Shown: piece by piece, positions 26,903 through 35,968 of the stretch
Layout: the number at the start of each line of letters is the position of its first letter
Numbering within the stretch: position 1 is the stretch's first letter
Assembly: GCF_016734905.1 (NCBI RefSeq)
Contig: NZ_JAERPO010000002.1
Location: 1-64,000 of the forward strand
Direction: 5' to 3'
Source: Sphingopyxis jiangsuensis
Lineage (GTDB): Bacteria > Pseudomonadota > Alphaproteobacteria > Sphingomonadales > Sphingomonadaceae
DNA length: 64,000 nucleotides
Translations under genes and position numbers: made by a program
The notes under the pieces: generated by a model
Database searches by the model: none
Told to the model about the DNA's origin: nothing
What the model saw: only the letters and a program-made list of their open reading frames with translations

Positions 26903-27715
26903 GTGGCGCATTGTCATGCGATGCACGCCACCGAACGCGAACAATTTATCCTCTCCCTCCTCGAGACCAGAGGATTTGTTTCATTTCGAGAACTTGAAGA
27001 AAAGGTCGACGGGTCGGCCGCAACGATCCGTCGCGACCTTGAACGATTGGCCAGCAACGGCCGACTGGTCAGGGTTCGCGGCGGCGCCCGACTTCCACCC
27101 GAAACCGAAGACGACGGCGCGCCTCGAGAGAAGGAGTTCCATCTTCAAGGCGTGCCCTTTCACGAGAATATCGCACTCAATCGCAAGCAAAAGGAGGCGA
27201 TCGGCGCGGCAGCGGCACGCCTTTGTCGGCCAGGCGAAGCCGTGATGATCGACGGCGGGTCAACAACGCTGCAAATGTGTCCCCATTTGCAAGGGCTCAA
27301 TCTTTCCGTTCTCACAAATTCGCTCCATATCGTGTCCGCACTTATAAATCAGTCTGGAACGCGTGTTCTGGTGCCATCGGGCGCCGTCTTTCCGGAACAA
27401 TCGATTATTCTCTCGGTCTTCGAAGATGCCGGCATGCCGCAATTCCACGCGCCAAAGCTCTTTATTGGTGCCGCAGCGATCGGAGGCGGCGGGATGATGC
27501 AGGTCGATCCGGTCCTGGTCGCAGCCGAGCGGCAACTCATCGAACGCGCGGACGAGATCATCCTGCTGGCAGACGCCTCCAAATTCGACGCTCCGTCGGG
27601 TCATATCGTGTGCCCGCTTGCAGAGATTGACATGGTGGTGACCGACGACCGACTGGTCGACAAACACGCCAAGATGATCGAGGATGAGGGCGTAAGAATT
27701 GTCATAGCGCCGTGA
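26903..27715 (+). CDS. DeoR-family repressor of the rhamnose genes
   Basis: This 270-residue regulator has an N-terminal DeoR helix-turn-helix (TEREQFILSLLETRGFVSFRELEEKVDGSAATIRRDLERL) and a C-terminal sugar-phosphate sensor domain (IDGGSTTLQM, LTNSLHIVSAL, LADASKFD). It follows the isomerase gene by 27 bases and is probably in the same transcript. It likely responds to rhamnulose phosphate or a related phosphorylated sugar. GTG at 26903 is used; an ATG at 26921 is an alternative and removes six residues. Confidence 0.85.
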   Translation: MAHCHAMHATEREQFILSLLETRGFVSFRELEEKVDGSAATIRRDLERLASNGRLVRVRGGARLPPETEDDGAPREKEFHLQGVPFHENIALNRKQKEAIGAAAARLCRPGEAVMIDGGSTTLQMCPHLQGLNLSVLTNSLHIVSALINQSGTRVLVPSGAVFPEQSIILSVFEDAGMPQFHAPKLFIGAAAIGGGGMMQVDPVLVAAERQLIERADEIILLADASKFDAPSGHIVCPLAEIDMVVTDDRLVDKHAKMIEDEGVRIVIAP

Positions 27716-28422
27716 AGACGATCAGACCCGACGCTTTCAATGTACGGAACACCATGCAGTAGGTGTTTGGGACAAATGCGTGACGGAACCCTTGGCTCGT
27801 ATTGCCAGAATAGTAGGATTTCTGTATTTTATATTTTTAAAAATTTAAATTTGGAGCAATCAGATTTATAATCTGAGCACATATATTATCATTTCGGCGC
27901 GACAGGCGGATCTGAGATGGAAAGTCCGACAACAATACTTCGTCGCGATATTTTTTTGGCGTCGCTGGCGGTCCGCCCGACGGCCAAGAAACGCGAAGTT
28001 GCACACACTGTCTCATTCCGGCCGTCCAGCCGCATGCAATCCCCTCTGAAATCATTCGATAAATTTCAAGCAGCGCCTGATCTGTGGAGATTCTTGTATG
28101 AATGCAGCTCGAATCCGATCCACGAACTGGAGACATCTGACCGCCAACGCCAAGGAGCTTCGACCTTGCGCCTCGACCGCCCTCTCGAACCGCTGGGATG
28201 GGGTGGCATAGGCAATGCAGCGCCGAAAGATGGAGCGGTTGGGAGTGTGGCCGCCCGACCTTGCCACCGTCGGAATTCACGATTTCGACGAAGGGCAGCA
28301 AAACGAAACCGCATCGGGTGTTGAAGAATGGACGACAGCCGACCGGACGCCGCATCCGACAGAAACGATCGTCGAATCCCCGGCTGAGTTGCGGACAACT
28401 GACCGCGCGCCGCGGCGAACTA
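27716..28422. other. About 700 bases without a convincing gene
   Basis: Between the DeoR stop and the esterase stop I find no frame with a recognisable domain; the open frames are shadow-like and rich in Arg, Ser and Pro. Bases about 27815-27900 are markedly AT-rich compared with the flanks (runs such as TATTTTTAAAAATTTAAATTT). This suggests a decayed remnant or a junction between the glycan-use region and the dct block. No intrinsic terminator with a T-run was seen after 27715. Confidence 0.5.
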
Positions 28423-29415
28423 TTATCGCACGCGCTGGCAGGCTCGCCCTGGCTCGATGCGGGCATCGCCGAACAAAAAGGCGATGGCGTCGCCCGCCAT
28501 TCCGGCATTGTCGTGTGCGACGCCAGGGACCAGACCGCAGCTCCAGCCGAAGGCATGTGAGCCAGCGGCGGCATAAGCGCTGGCGCGGGAATAGAAATTT
28601 TTCCCGCGCGCAAGGCGGTGGGCACCTTGTGCCATCGCCTCGGGCTGACGCGGCAGACTTTTATGATCGGGATCATTGTCTTCGGTGCCGAGCAGCACCA
28701 GCATCGGAACTGCGAACGCCTTTTGGGGATCCCACATGCCGGCGGGCAGCCCCGCAAGCCCGAAAGGCCAGCGGACCGCCGGATCGATCGCGGCATAGGA
28801 ACCGGCGTTCGCCGACACCGCGCGCGCCAGATGCGGCCCGCCGCCCGATAGCACATAACGATGCACGAACTGCGCGCCGCCCGAATGACCATAAACCGAA
28901 TAGGTTTCGGCGCTCAGTCCTTCGCGGCGCTTGATCGCAACGAAAATCGGCTCGACGGTCGCAAAGGACCATTGGGCACGCGGCCTCGGCGCGCCGTCTT
29001 TTTCCGCGAACCAGCCATGGCTGTAGGACTCAACCCCCGGAAAGGCACTTCGGCTATATTCGGGAACGATCAGGACGATGTTGTTCCGGCGTGCCAGGTC
29101 GATCCACTGGTTCATATAATTGTCGGCGTCGCGCTGAACTCCATGGAAAACGAACAGGACCGGTGCGTCGGCGCCAGCGCCCGCCGGGCGGAAAATCCAG
29201 ACTGGAAAGGCGGGGCCCGCCCAGCCGTCAAAGGTGAACCGTTGGACTCCGGCGGCGAACAGGGATTTCTGCAGCGCGGTTTCGCCAGGCGGGGCGGCAA
29301 CCGCCGACGCCGGGCCGGACGCGCATCCTGCCAGCGCCAACAGCACCGCGCCCGCCATGGCCTTCACGCGCCCAGTGGACCAAGCGCGCGAAGCCGGAGC
29401 CGTCGGGGCGGCCAT
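28423..29415 (-). CDS. Lipoprotein alpha/beta hydrolase (esterase or polymer depolymerase-like)
   Basis: This 330-residue protein has a lipoprotein signal (VLLALAGC, Cys31) and an alpha/beta-hydrolase core with FVFHGVQRDADNY (oxyanion region), nucleophile Ser in YGHSGGAQF, an acidic residue in GTEDND and a histidine in VAHDN. This layout is seen in secreted esterases of the PHB-depolymerase / feruloyl-esterase group. The ATG at 29415 overlaps the TonB receptor stop by one base (TGATG). It is the third gene after dctA and the receptor, so it may split an ester to release a C4-dicarboxylate. The substrate is not known. Confidence 0.72.
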   Translation of the reverse strand: MAAPTAPASRAWSTGRVKAMAGAVLLALAGCASGPASAVAAPPGETALQKSLFAAGVQRFTFDGWAGPAFPVWIFRPAGAGADAPVLFVFHGVQRDADNYMNQWIDLARRNNIVLIVPEYSRSAFPGVESYSHGWFAEKDGAPRPRAQWSFATVEPIFVAIKRREGLSAETYSVYGHSGGAQFVHRYVLSGGGPHLARAVSANAGSYAAIDPAVRWPFGLAGLPAGMWDPQKAFAVPMLVLLGTEDNDPDHKSLPRQPEAMAQGAHRLARGKNFYSRASAYAAAGSHAFGWSCGLVPGVAHDNAGMAGDAIAFLFGDARIEPGRACQRVR

Positions 29416-32400
29416 CAAAAGCTGCCCCGAAGCTGGACGTAAAATTCACGCGGCTTCACCGAGTGATATTCGGGGTAATAGCCATAGCTTTCGTCGACGA
29501 GCGGCGGTTTGCCGTCGAAGACATTGTTCACCCCCAGCCGCAGGCGAATGTCGCGGCGGTCGCCAAGGCGAAAACGATACTCGCCATAGAGGTTGACGCG
29601 CCAATCCTCCTTGACCTTCCAATAGACGGTTTCGCCATCGACGGTGATGTCGGCGCTGGTGTCGAGCATGTCGGAGACATAACGGACCGAGCCGCCCATG
29701 CTGAAATCCTTGAGCCGCCATCCAAAGGTCGCGGTACCGCGCCAGCGCGGATTGCCGTCGAGCTTGATCCGGTCGACCTGCAGCGCGGCGAAGTCGCCGG
29801 CAAAGGCCGGGTTGTCCGCCAGCGCGGCAAGCAGTTCGTTTCGTACGACGTCGAGCCTGTTGAGATAGGTCGCCTCGATCCCGAAACGGAAAATGCCCGC
29901 CGATCCGGCATCGAAGCTCGTTGCAAGACCGAAGTCGAAGCCGTCGGCGATCTGCCGATCGAGGTTGATATAGGGGTCGATCACATAGAGCACCTGCCCC
30001 GCCGCCTGGCGCGGCGAGTCGGGGTTCGCGGCATTATAGGCATCGAACGCCGCCTGGTCCGCCGCCGTCACCGGCGCGCGGACGACGTTGGGGTTGCTCG
30101 ATCCCTGCTGGCGCAGCAGGAAGTCGAGCGCGAGCGCCTCCTGGTCGCCGAATGCCCCGATCACGCCCTTCTGCTCGAAGCGCCAATAGTCGACATTGAT
30201 GGCAAAGCGCCGGATCGCCGAGCTCGAAAAGGCTTTTTTGAGGTCGAGCGTCGCGCCAACGACGATCGTCTCGGTATCCTCATTTTCGAGGTTCGGGTTC
30301 GACTGGCGCACCGAGGCAAGATAGGCGTCCCCGGTCGAAACCGGGTCGCCGGTGACGTCGCGCCGGTAGTAATCCTCGTTGCCGAGGTTGAGGCGCGATA
30401 CGTCGCCGCGGTTGAGCTGGACAAGGTTCGGGACGCGGAAGCCCTGCGAATAAGCCGCGCGCAGGTTGAATGCTTCGACCGGGAACCAGGACAGCGCGAC
30501 CTTTGGCTTCACCGCGCCGTCGTTGATGTCGTTGAAATATTCGCCGCGCACCGCGAGTTGGAGCGTCAGATCGTTGATGAACGTCCCTTCGCCGCGGTGG
30601 AGCGGAACAAGCGCTTCGCCGAAGGCGGAAAAGACATCGCGTCCCGCGCTCGAATCGCGCGTCGGGCTGACACCGACGACATCGGAAATTCCCGACACAT
30701 TCTCGTCCGAGAAGATGATCGTCCCGTCGAGACGGGGATCGCGATCCTCTTCATAATAGTCGTGCCGCCATTCTGCCCCGAAGGCGAGGCCGACCGGACC
30801 GTCGATAAGGTCGAAGGCAGCGCTGTTCGAAATGCGGAAATCAGCCGTCGTCAGCGTCGTCTTGCCGACATTGGTATTGGAGATGCGAACGCGACCCCAT
30901 TGCTCTTGCGTGTTCGCATTGGGACCACCGAACGGGTTGATCGCATCGGGCGTCGATTTGGCCAGCTCGGCGGCGAGCAACGTCTTCGACAGGCGATTGC
31001 TTTCGGTGTCGGCGGTGCGGTTGCCGCTTGTCGCGATCGCGCCTTCCCAGTCCCACTGGCCGAACTGGCCGCGCAGCCCGGCGAGGAGGCGATAGGTTTC
31101 GGTCTTGGTATCGATGAAGCGCGGGCCGAGGTCGGTGGGGCGCCAGTTGACGAGAAGCACGTCGCGCCCTTCTGCGGGAACGTCGGTGGCGTTCAGCCCC
31201 GGAAGGCGGTTGGGACTGCCGACCGCGCCAAATGGATTCCAGTAGTTGCTCGCCGGAACGATCAGGAAAGCGAGTCCGCTGTCAACCGGCTGCGCGGCGC
31301 GGTTCGAACTGGTCGTCGCACGATAGTAGAGCGCCTCGGAAAATAGTTCGACCCCGCTGCCGAACTCATGCTCCAGATTGGCATATGCATTGTAGCGCTT
31401 CGCCGAGGAGATAAGCTGCCGCCCCTTCGCCGTTATCGGGTCATTGGTGACATTGACGCCTTCGTTCAGCGAATTGTTTGGCTGGTTGGCGCCAAAGTCA
31501 TAGCGAAGCGCCGCGTCGAGCGAACCGTCGTCGAGGCCCATGCAACCCTCGCTCCCCGTCCCCAGCACCGCGCGGGTGCCCGCGAAATCGCACGGCTGGA
31601 TGTGGAACACCCCGGTCGTGCTGGTGAGCGCCGTCGTGCCCTGACGGACGCGCTGGCCGACGAAGACGCCTTCCGAATTGACCGACCCGACCTGGAACTG
31701 GCCGAAGGGCGAGGAGGTCGATGTGTTGCGGAAATCGGTCGTTTCGGTCGCGAAGGGCGAATCGCCCAGGAAAGCGCGCTTGTCGACGGTGTTGAACTGG
31801 CCGCCAAGCTCGCTCGAAAACAGACCGTTGCGGTCATAATAGCTGCCCGAGAACATGACGCGCGTGCGCCCCTGATTGAACTCGATCCCAAAGCCGCCGT
31901 CGACGGTTATCTCGTCCGAATTGGTTCCTTCGAGCGTGCTGTATTCGAAGTTGAGGATGTTGCGGCGGAAATTGGCATCGAGGATCGTGTTGACGACGCC
32001 GGCCGTCGCGTCCGATCCATAGAGCGCCGATGCGCCGTCGCGCAGCACCTCGACGCGGTCGATTCCCGTCGCGGGAAAGGCGTTGACGTTGACGATCTGG
32101 CGCGGGGTCGAGCCGATGTCCTGGTTCGCAGCGTGCGCCGCGATGCGGCGGCCGTTGAGCAGGATCAGCGTATTGCCGGTACCGAGCCCGCGCAGGTTCA
32201 CCGTCGCGACGTCACCGCGCGCGTCATTCGGTCCGTCGGCAGCGCCGTTGATCTCGGCCGACCCTGCCTGCGCGATATATTCCATGATCTCGCCGGTCGA
32301 GCTCGCGCCGAAGCTGTCGATGTCTTCCTTGCTGAGCGTCGTCACTGCGATTGCGCCGCTGTCCGATGCGCCCTTGATGTTCGATCCGGTAACGACGATT

Positions 32401-32543
32401 TCCTGATCGCTCGCCGCCGTTTCGTCGGCGACGTCGTCGGGGGCATTCTGCGCCTGGGCTGCGGCGGCCCAACCGCCGGCGGCGAGAATCAAGGCGATGC
32501 GGCTGCTTTGGCGCACCCAGCGAGCTTTCGGTGTCTGTGTCAT
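29415..32543 (-). CDS. Large TonB-dependent receptor
   Basis: This 1042-residue outer-membrane receptor has a signal peptide (IALILAAGGWAAAAQAQ), a plug with DQEIVVTGSNIKG, VNLRGLGTGNTLILLNGRR and VEVLRDGASALYGSDATAGVVN, and a barrel ending EFYVQLRGSF. It belongs to the large sphingomonad group with a long barrel that usually imports bulky ligands. The ATG at 32543 has GGGGGAAG at the right distance; the frame extends 61 codons upstream into the dctA end but without a site. It lies 37 bases after dctA and overlaps the esterase gene, so the three are probably one operon. Confidence 0.85.
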   Translation of the reverse strand: MTQTPKARWVRQSSRIALILAAGGWAAAAQAQNAPDDVADETAASDQEIVVTGSNIKGASDSGAIAVTTLSKEDIDSFGASSTGEIMEYIAQAGSAEINGAADGPNDARGDVATVNLRGLGTGNTLILLNGRRIAAHAANQDIGSTPRQIVNVNAFPATGIDRVEVLRDGASALYGSDATAGVVNTILDANFRRNILNFEYSTLEGTNSDEITVDGGFGIEFNQGRTRVMFSGSYYDRNGLFSSELGGQFNTVDKRAFLGDSPFATETTDFRNTSTSSPFGQFQVGSVNSEGVFVGQRVRQGTTALTSTTGVFHIQPCDFAGTRAVLGTGSEGCMGLDDGSLDAALRYDFGANQPNNSLNEGVNVTNDPITAKGRQLISSAKRYNAYANLEHEFGSGVELFSEALYYRATTSSNRAAQPVDSGLAFLIVPASNYWNPFGAVGSPNRLPGLNATDVPAEGRDVLLVNWRPTDLGPRFIDTKTETYRLLAGLRGQFGQWDWEGAIATSGNRTADTESNRLSKTLLAAELAKSTPDAINPFGGPNANTQEQWGRVRISNTNVGKTTLTTADFRISNSAAFDLIDGPVGLAFGAEWRHDYYEEDRDPRLDGTIIFSDENVSGISDVVGVSPTRDSSAGRDVFSAFGEALVPLHRGEGTFINDLTLQLAVRGEYFNDINDGAVKPKVALSWFPVEAFNLRAAYSQGFRVPNLVQLNRGDVSRLNLGNEDYYRRDVTGDPVSTGDAYLASVRQSNPNLENEDTETIVVGATLDLKKAFSSSAIRRFAINVDYWRFEQKGVIGAFGDQEALALDFLLRQQGSSNPNVVRAPVTAADQAAFDAYNAANPDSPRQAAGQVLYVIDPYINLDRQIADGFDFGLATSFDAGSAGIFRFGIEATYLNRLDVVRNELLAALADNPAFAGDFAALQVDRIKLDGNPRWRGTATFGWRLKDFSMGGSVRYVSDMLDTSADITVDGETVYWKVKEDWRVNLYGEYRFRLGDRRDIRLRLGVNNVFDGKPPLVDESYGYYPEYHSVKPREFYVQLRGSF

Positions 32544-32580
32544 ATCTTCCCCCATAGCGGTTCTTGTTTCAGGCTTTGAT

Positions 32581-33939
32581 TCAATCGGACGGTGCATCCG
32601 CGGCGAGGTCGCCCCGCAGCGGCAGGCTTTCGGCCAGCGGTGACTGGTGGGTGCGCAACGCGAGGTGGAGCGCTTCGCGATTGAGCGCCCCTTCCCACCC
32701 CGCGACGACGATCGCCGCCAGCGCATTGCCGATAAAGTTGGTGAGCGCGCGACACTCGCTCATGAAACGGTCGATGCCGAGGATCAGCGCGAGCCCTGCG
32801 ACGGGCACCGACGGGACGATGGAGAGCGTCGCGGCGAGCGTAATGAAGCCCGCGCCGGTCACGCCCGCCGCGCCCTTCGAACTCACCATCGCGACAAGCA
32901 GCAGCGCGAGCTGATCACCGAGCGACAGGTCGACGCCAGTCGCCTGCGCGATGAACAGCGCCGCAAGCGTCATGTAGATGTTCGTGCCGTCGAGGTTGAA
33001 GCTGTAACCGGTCGGCACGACCATGCCGACGACGGGCTTCGCGCAGCCCGCGCGCTCGAGTTTTTCGATGAGGCTCGGCAGCGCCGCTTCCGACGAGGAA
33101 GTGCCTAGGACGAGCAGCAACTCGGCCTTCAGATAGGCAATCAGGCGAAAAATGGAGAAGCCGCACAGTCGCGCGACCGCGCCGAGAATGACGACTACGA
33201 AGAAAATCGAGGTGAGATAAAAGGTCGCGATCAGCGTACCGAGGTTGGCAAGGCTTCCGACACCATATTTGCCGATGGTGAAGGCCATCGCGCCGAATGC
33301 GCCGATCGGCGCAAAGCGCATCAGCATGCCGACGAGGCGGAAAAAGACCACCGACAGCTTCTCGAACATGCCAAGTATCTGCGCCCCGGGTTCGCCCGCA
33401 TGCATCAGCGCCAGCCCGAAGAGGATCGCAACGAAAAGTGCCTGAAGGATCGATCCGGAAGTGAGCGCCGACACAAAGGTCGTCGGAATGATCTCCAACA
33501 GAAAGGCGGTCAGCGTCGCGTCATGCGCCTTGGCCTGATAGTCGGCAATTGCGCCCGCATCGAGCGTTGCAGGGTCGATGTTCATCCCTGCCCCCGGCTG
33601 CACCACATTGGCGACGACCAGCCCAACGATCAGCGCGAGCGTCGAGAAGAAGAGGAAATAGGCAAAGGTCTTGGCTGCGACGCGCCCGAGCGTTTTCGCC
33701 TCACCCACCGATGCGATGCCTGTGACCACGGTGAGGAAAATCACCGGGGCGATAATCATTTTCACAAGCTTGATGAAACCGTCGCCGAGCGGACGAAGCG
33801 CCTCGCCGGTTGCGGGCGCAAAATGGCCGATCAGCACCCCCGCCACGATTGCCGCCAGCACCTGCACATAAAGCTGGGCATACCAACGCCGACGCGGCGC
33901 AGCCTCGCATGGAGCAGTCAAATCGAGCACTACGGCCAC
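32581..33939 (-). CDS. dctA: C4-dicarboxylate/proton (sodium) symporter DctA
   Basis: This 452-residue inner-membrane carrier of the DAACS family has the re-entrant loop [11 protein letters not shown] and the substrate-site stretch [14 protein letters not shown], both typical of DctA. It imports succinate, fumarate and malate. A GTG start at 33939 is proposed because GGGAG lies six bases before it; a GTG at 33930 and longer starts are possible. It is divergent from the dctBD two-component genes, the classic arrangement. About 170 bases further upstream are two palindromic sites that may activate its transcription. Confidence 0.9.
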   Translation of the reverse strand: MAVVLDLTAPCEAAPRRRWYAQLYVQVLAAIVAGVLIGHFAPATGEALRPLGDGFIKLVKMIIAPVIFLTVVTGIASVGEAKTLGRVAAKTFAYFLFFSTLALIVGLVVANVVQPGAGMNIDPATLDAGAIADYQAKAHDATLTAFLLEIIPTTFVSALTSGSILQALFVAILFGLALMHAGEPGAQILGMFEKLSVVFFRLVGMLMRFAPIGAFGAMAFTIGKYGVGSLANLGTLIATFYLTSIFFVVVILGAVARLCGFSIFRLIAYLKAELLLVLGTSSSEAALPSLIEKLERAGCAKPVVGMVVPTGYSFNLDGTNIYMTLAALFIAQATGVDLSLGDQLALLLVAMVSSKGAAGVTGAGFITLAATLSIVPSVPVAGLALILGIDRFMSECRALTNFIGNALAAIVVAGWEGALNREALHLALRTHQSPLAESLPLRGDLAADAPSD

Positions 33940-34110
33940 CGGCCTCTCCCCTCTTGCACCTGTTCCGGCGCGCATCACCTGGCCGTTGACCGGCCTGCTG
34001 CGCAAAAAATAGGGAGCCATGGCCTCGCGGGTCAAACGAGCGAGGAAGAATTACATCTTATTGATTTTACGTATTTTTTCCTTTCCAACATGCACCTGCA
34101 CCCATCGCCA

Positions 34111-34128
34111 TGTGTGATTTTTCGCATA
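34111..34128. promoter_or_regulatory. Imperfect DctD-like binding site (distal copy)
   Basis: TGTGTGATTTTTCGCATA matches the perfect palindrome at 34143-34160 at 14 of 18 positions and lies 32 bases from it, close to three helical turns, so both would face the same side of the DNA. It is about 172 bases upstream of the dctA start. DctD sites in rhizobia have a similar TGTGCG...CGCACA shape. Confidence 0.5.
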
Positions 34129-34142
34129 GACTTTTATCTTTT

Positions 34143-34160
34143 TGTGCGAATATTCGCACA
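34143..34160. promoter_or_regulatory. Perfect palindrome TGTGCGAATATTCGCACA (DctD-like site)
   Basis: This 18-base perfect dyad ends at the first base of the dctB ATG. It resembles the upstream activator sequence bound by DctD in rhizobia. Bound protein here could activate dctA on the other strand and repress or autoregulate dctB. No -24/-12 sigma54 promoter with correct GG/GC spacing was found between it and dctA. Confidence 0.6.
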
Positions 34161-35968
34161 TGTCAGCAACAGGCGATTCGCCCATCTCTCCGCCATCAAG
34201 GCATCGGCGCCGACTACTCGTCGCGACGATCGTCGGCGCAGCGATCTTGCTCATCGCCGCACTCGGGCTCGCCCAATGGGCCACGCAGCATGGCCGGGCG
34301 CAGGCCGATGTCGAGGCGCGGCAGAATGCGCGCGCGCACGCCAGCCTGCTCGAAAGCGAGTTGCAGAAGTTCCGGCTGCTCCCCCGCGTGCTTTCCGAAT
34401 TTCCCGACGTACGGCTCGCCCTGTCGCGGCGCGGCAATCCGGCCGTCGAGCGGCTCGACCGCGAACTTGCGCAACTGGCCGAGCGGACCGACGCGGCGGT
34501 CATCTATGTGATCGACACCGGCGGCACGACGATTGCGGCGAGCAACTGGGACAAGGCGACGAGCTTCATCGGTCAGAATTATCGCTTCCGTCCCTATTTC
34601 CGCGGCGCGATGGCAAAGGGCGAGGCCGAGTTGTTTGCGCTGGGAACGGTGAGCGGACGTCCCGGCCTGTTCCTCGCACGGCGTGTCGACGACGGCGATC
34701 GCCCGCTCGGCGTGATCGTGGTCAAGGTCGAGTTCGACAAGCTGGAGGCCAAATGGGCTGATTCAGGCGCGACCACGCTCGTCACCGATGCGGCGGGAAT
34801 CGTCATCATGACAAGCGCGCCTGCGTGGCGGTTTCGATCCTATGATGCGCTGCCGCCCGCGACGCGCGCGCGGTTGAAGGCAACCCGCAGCTATGGCGAG
34901 GCGGCGCTTGATCCGCTCGCGATACGGCGTTCGGGCGGCGATCTGCGGATCGAGCAGCGGGACGGCGCCACCATCTACCGCGCATTTGCCGAACCTGTGT
35001 CGCTACCCGGCAGCCAGCTGCGGCTTTTGCAGCCCGCCCAGCCCGCGCGCGACAGTGCGAACGCCACCGCGCGCGTGATCTTCCTGGTCCTGCTCATCCT
35101 CGTTGGCGCCGCCATCGTGACGCTGCTGCGGCTCGTTGAACGACAGGCGCTGCGGCAGGCGGCGCACGCAGCGCTGGAAGGCGAAGTGGCAGCGCGCACG
35201 CGCGACCTGCGCAACGCCAATTCCGAGCTCAAGCAGGCCGCCGAACGTCAGGCCGAAGCCGACCGCCGCTATCGCGCCGCGCGCGAAGAACTCGCGCAGG
35301 CAAGCAGACTCGGTTCGATCGGACAGATCACCGCCGGGGTCGCGCACGAGATCAACCAGCCGATCGCCGCAATCCGCAGCTTTGCGGAAAACAGCCTCCG
35401 CTATCTGGAGCGCGATCAGACGGCAAAGGCCGGCGACAATCTGGCGGCAATCGTCGAACTGACCGAGCGTATCGGCGCAATTACCGGCGAACTGCGCAAC
35501 TTCGCCCGCCGCGCGCCGGCATCGCTCGGCCCAGTTCCGCTGCAATCGGCGATCGACGGGACCTTGCTGCTGGTCGGCGACAGGCTGCGCGCGCAGGGCA
35601 TCGCGCTCGACATTCAGATCAACAACCCTGCGGCGTGCGTATATGCGGATCGAGTCCGGCTCGAACAGGTGCTCGTGAATCTGCTGCAAAATGCCGCCGA
35701 TGCGTTGCACGCGACGCCGGAGCCCCGGGTCGAGTTGCGCGCGCAGGGCACCGATCCCCAGATCATCGATATCTGCGACAACGGCCCGGGCGTACCGGCC
35801 GACCTATTGCCGCAGCTCTTCACCCCGTTCGTCACCGGACGCCCCGACGGGCTCGGGCTGGGACTTGCCATCGCCAGCGACATCATGACCGAGTTCGGCG
35901 GTTCGCTGACGCTCATCGCATCACCGCTCGGCGGCGCCGGGTTTCGACTGACGTTGAGGACTGCATGA
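34160..35968 (+). CDS. dctB: C4-dicarboxylate sensor histidine kinase DctB
   Basis: This 602-residue membrane kinase has a first transmembrane helix at about 20-40 and a periplasmic double-PAS sensor region (RFRPYFRGAM and GRPGLFLARRV, as in DctB). The second helix is at about 300-320 (VIFLVLLILVGAAIVTLL). A coiled linker, the H-box GVAHEINQPIAAIRSF (His396) and the ATPase boxes NLLQNAADAL, DNGPGV and GLGLGLAI follow. It senses external dicarboxylates and phosphorylates DctD. The ATG at 34160 is used; a TTG six codons earlier would place translation across the palindromic operator. Its stop overlaps the dctD start (ATGA). Confidence 0.9.
   Translation: MSATGDSPISPPSRHRRRLLVATIVGAAILLIAALGLAQWATQHGRAQADVEARQNARAHASLLESELQKFRLLPRVLSEFPDVRLALSRRGNPAVERLDRELAQLAERTDAAVIYVIDTGGTTIAASNWDKATSFIGQNYRFRPYFRGAMAKGEAELFALGTVSGRPGLFLARRVDDGDRPLGVIVVKVEFDKLEAKWADSGATTLVTDAAGIVIMTSAPAWRFRSYDALPPATRARLKATRSYGEAALDPLAIRRSGGDLRIEQRDGATIYRAFAEPVSLPGSQLRLLQPAQPARDSANATARVIFLVLLILVGAAIVTLLRLVERQALRQAAHAALEGEVAARTRDLRNANSELKQAAERQAEADRRYRAAREELAQASRLGSIGQITAGVAHEINQPIAAIRSFAENSLRYLERDQTAKAGDNLAAIVELTERIGAITGELRNFARRAPASLGPVPLQSAIDGTLLLVGDRLRAQGIALDIQINNPAACVYADRVRLEQVLVNLLQNAADALHATPEPRVELRAQGTDPQIIDICDNGPGVPADLLPQLFTPFVTGRPDGLGLGLAIASDIMTEFGGSLTLIASPLGGAGFRLTLRTA

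Noticed and set aside
27837-28892. 351-codon minus-strand frame overlapping the esterase gene
   Set aside because: It overlaps the esterase in another frame and continues into the AT-rich junction without any recognisable domain.
33940-34110. Sigma54 (-24/-12) promoter for dctA
   Set aside because: Several TGGC...TGC pairs exist on the minus strand, but none has the required GG-to-GC spacing; together with the missing GAFTGA loop I do not call one.
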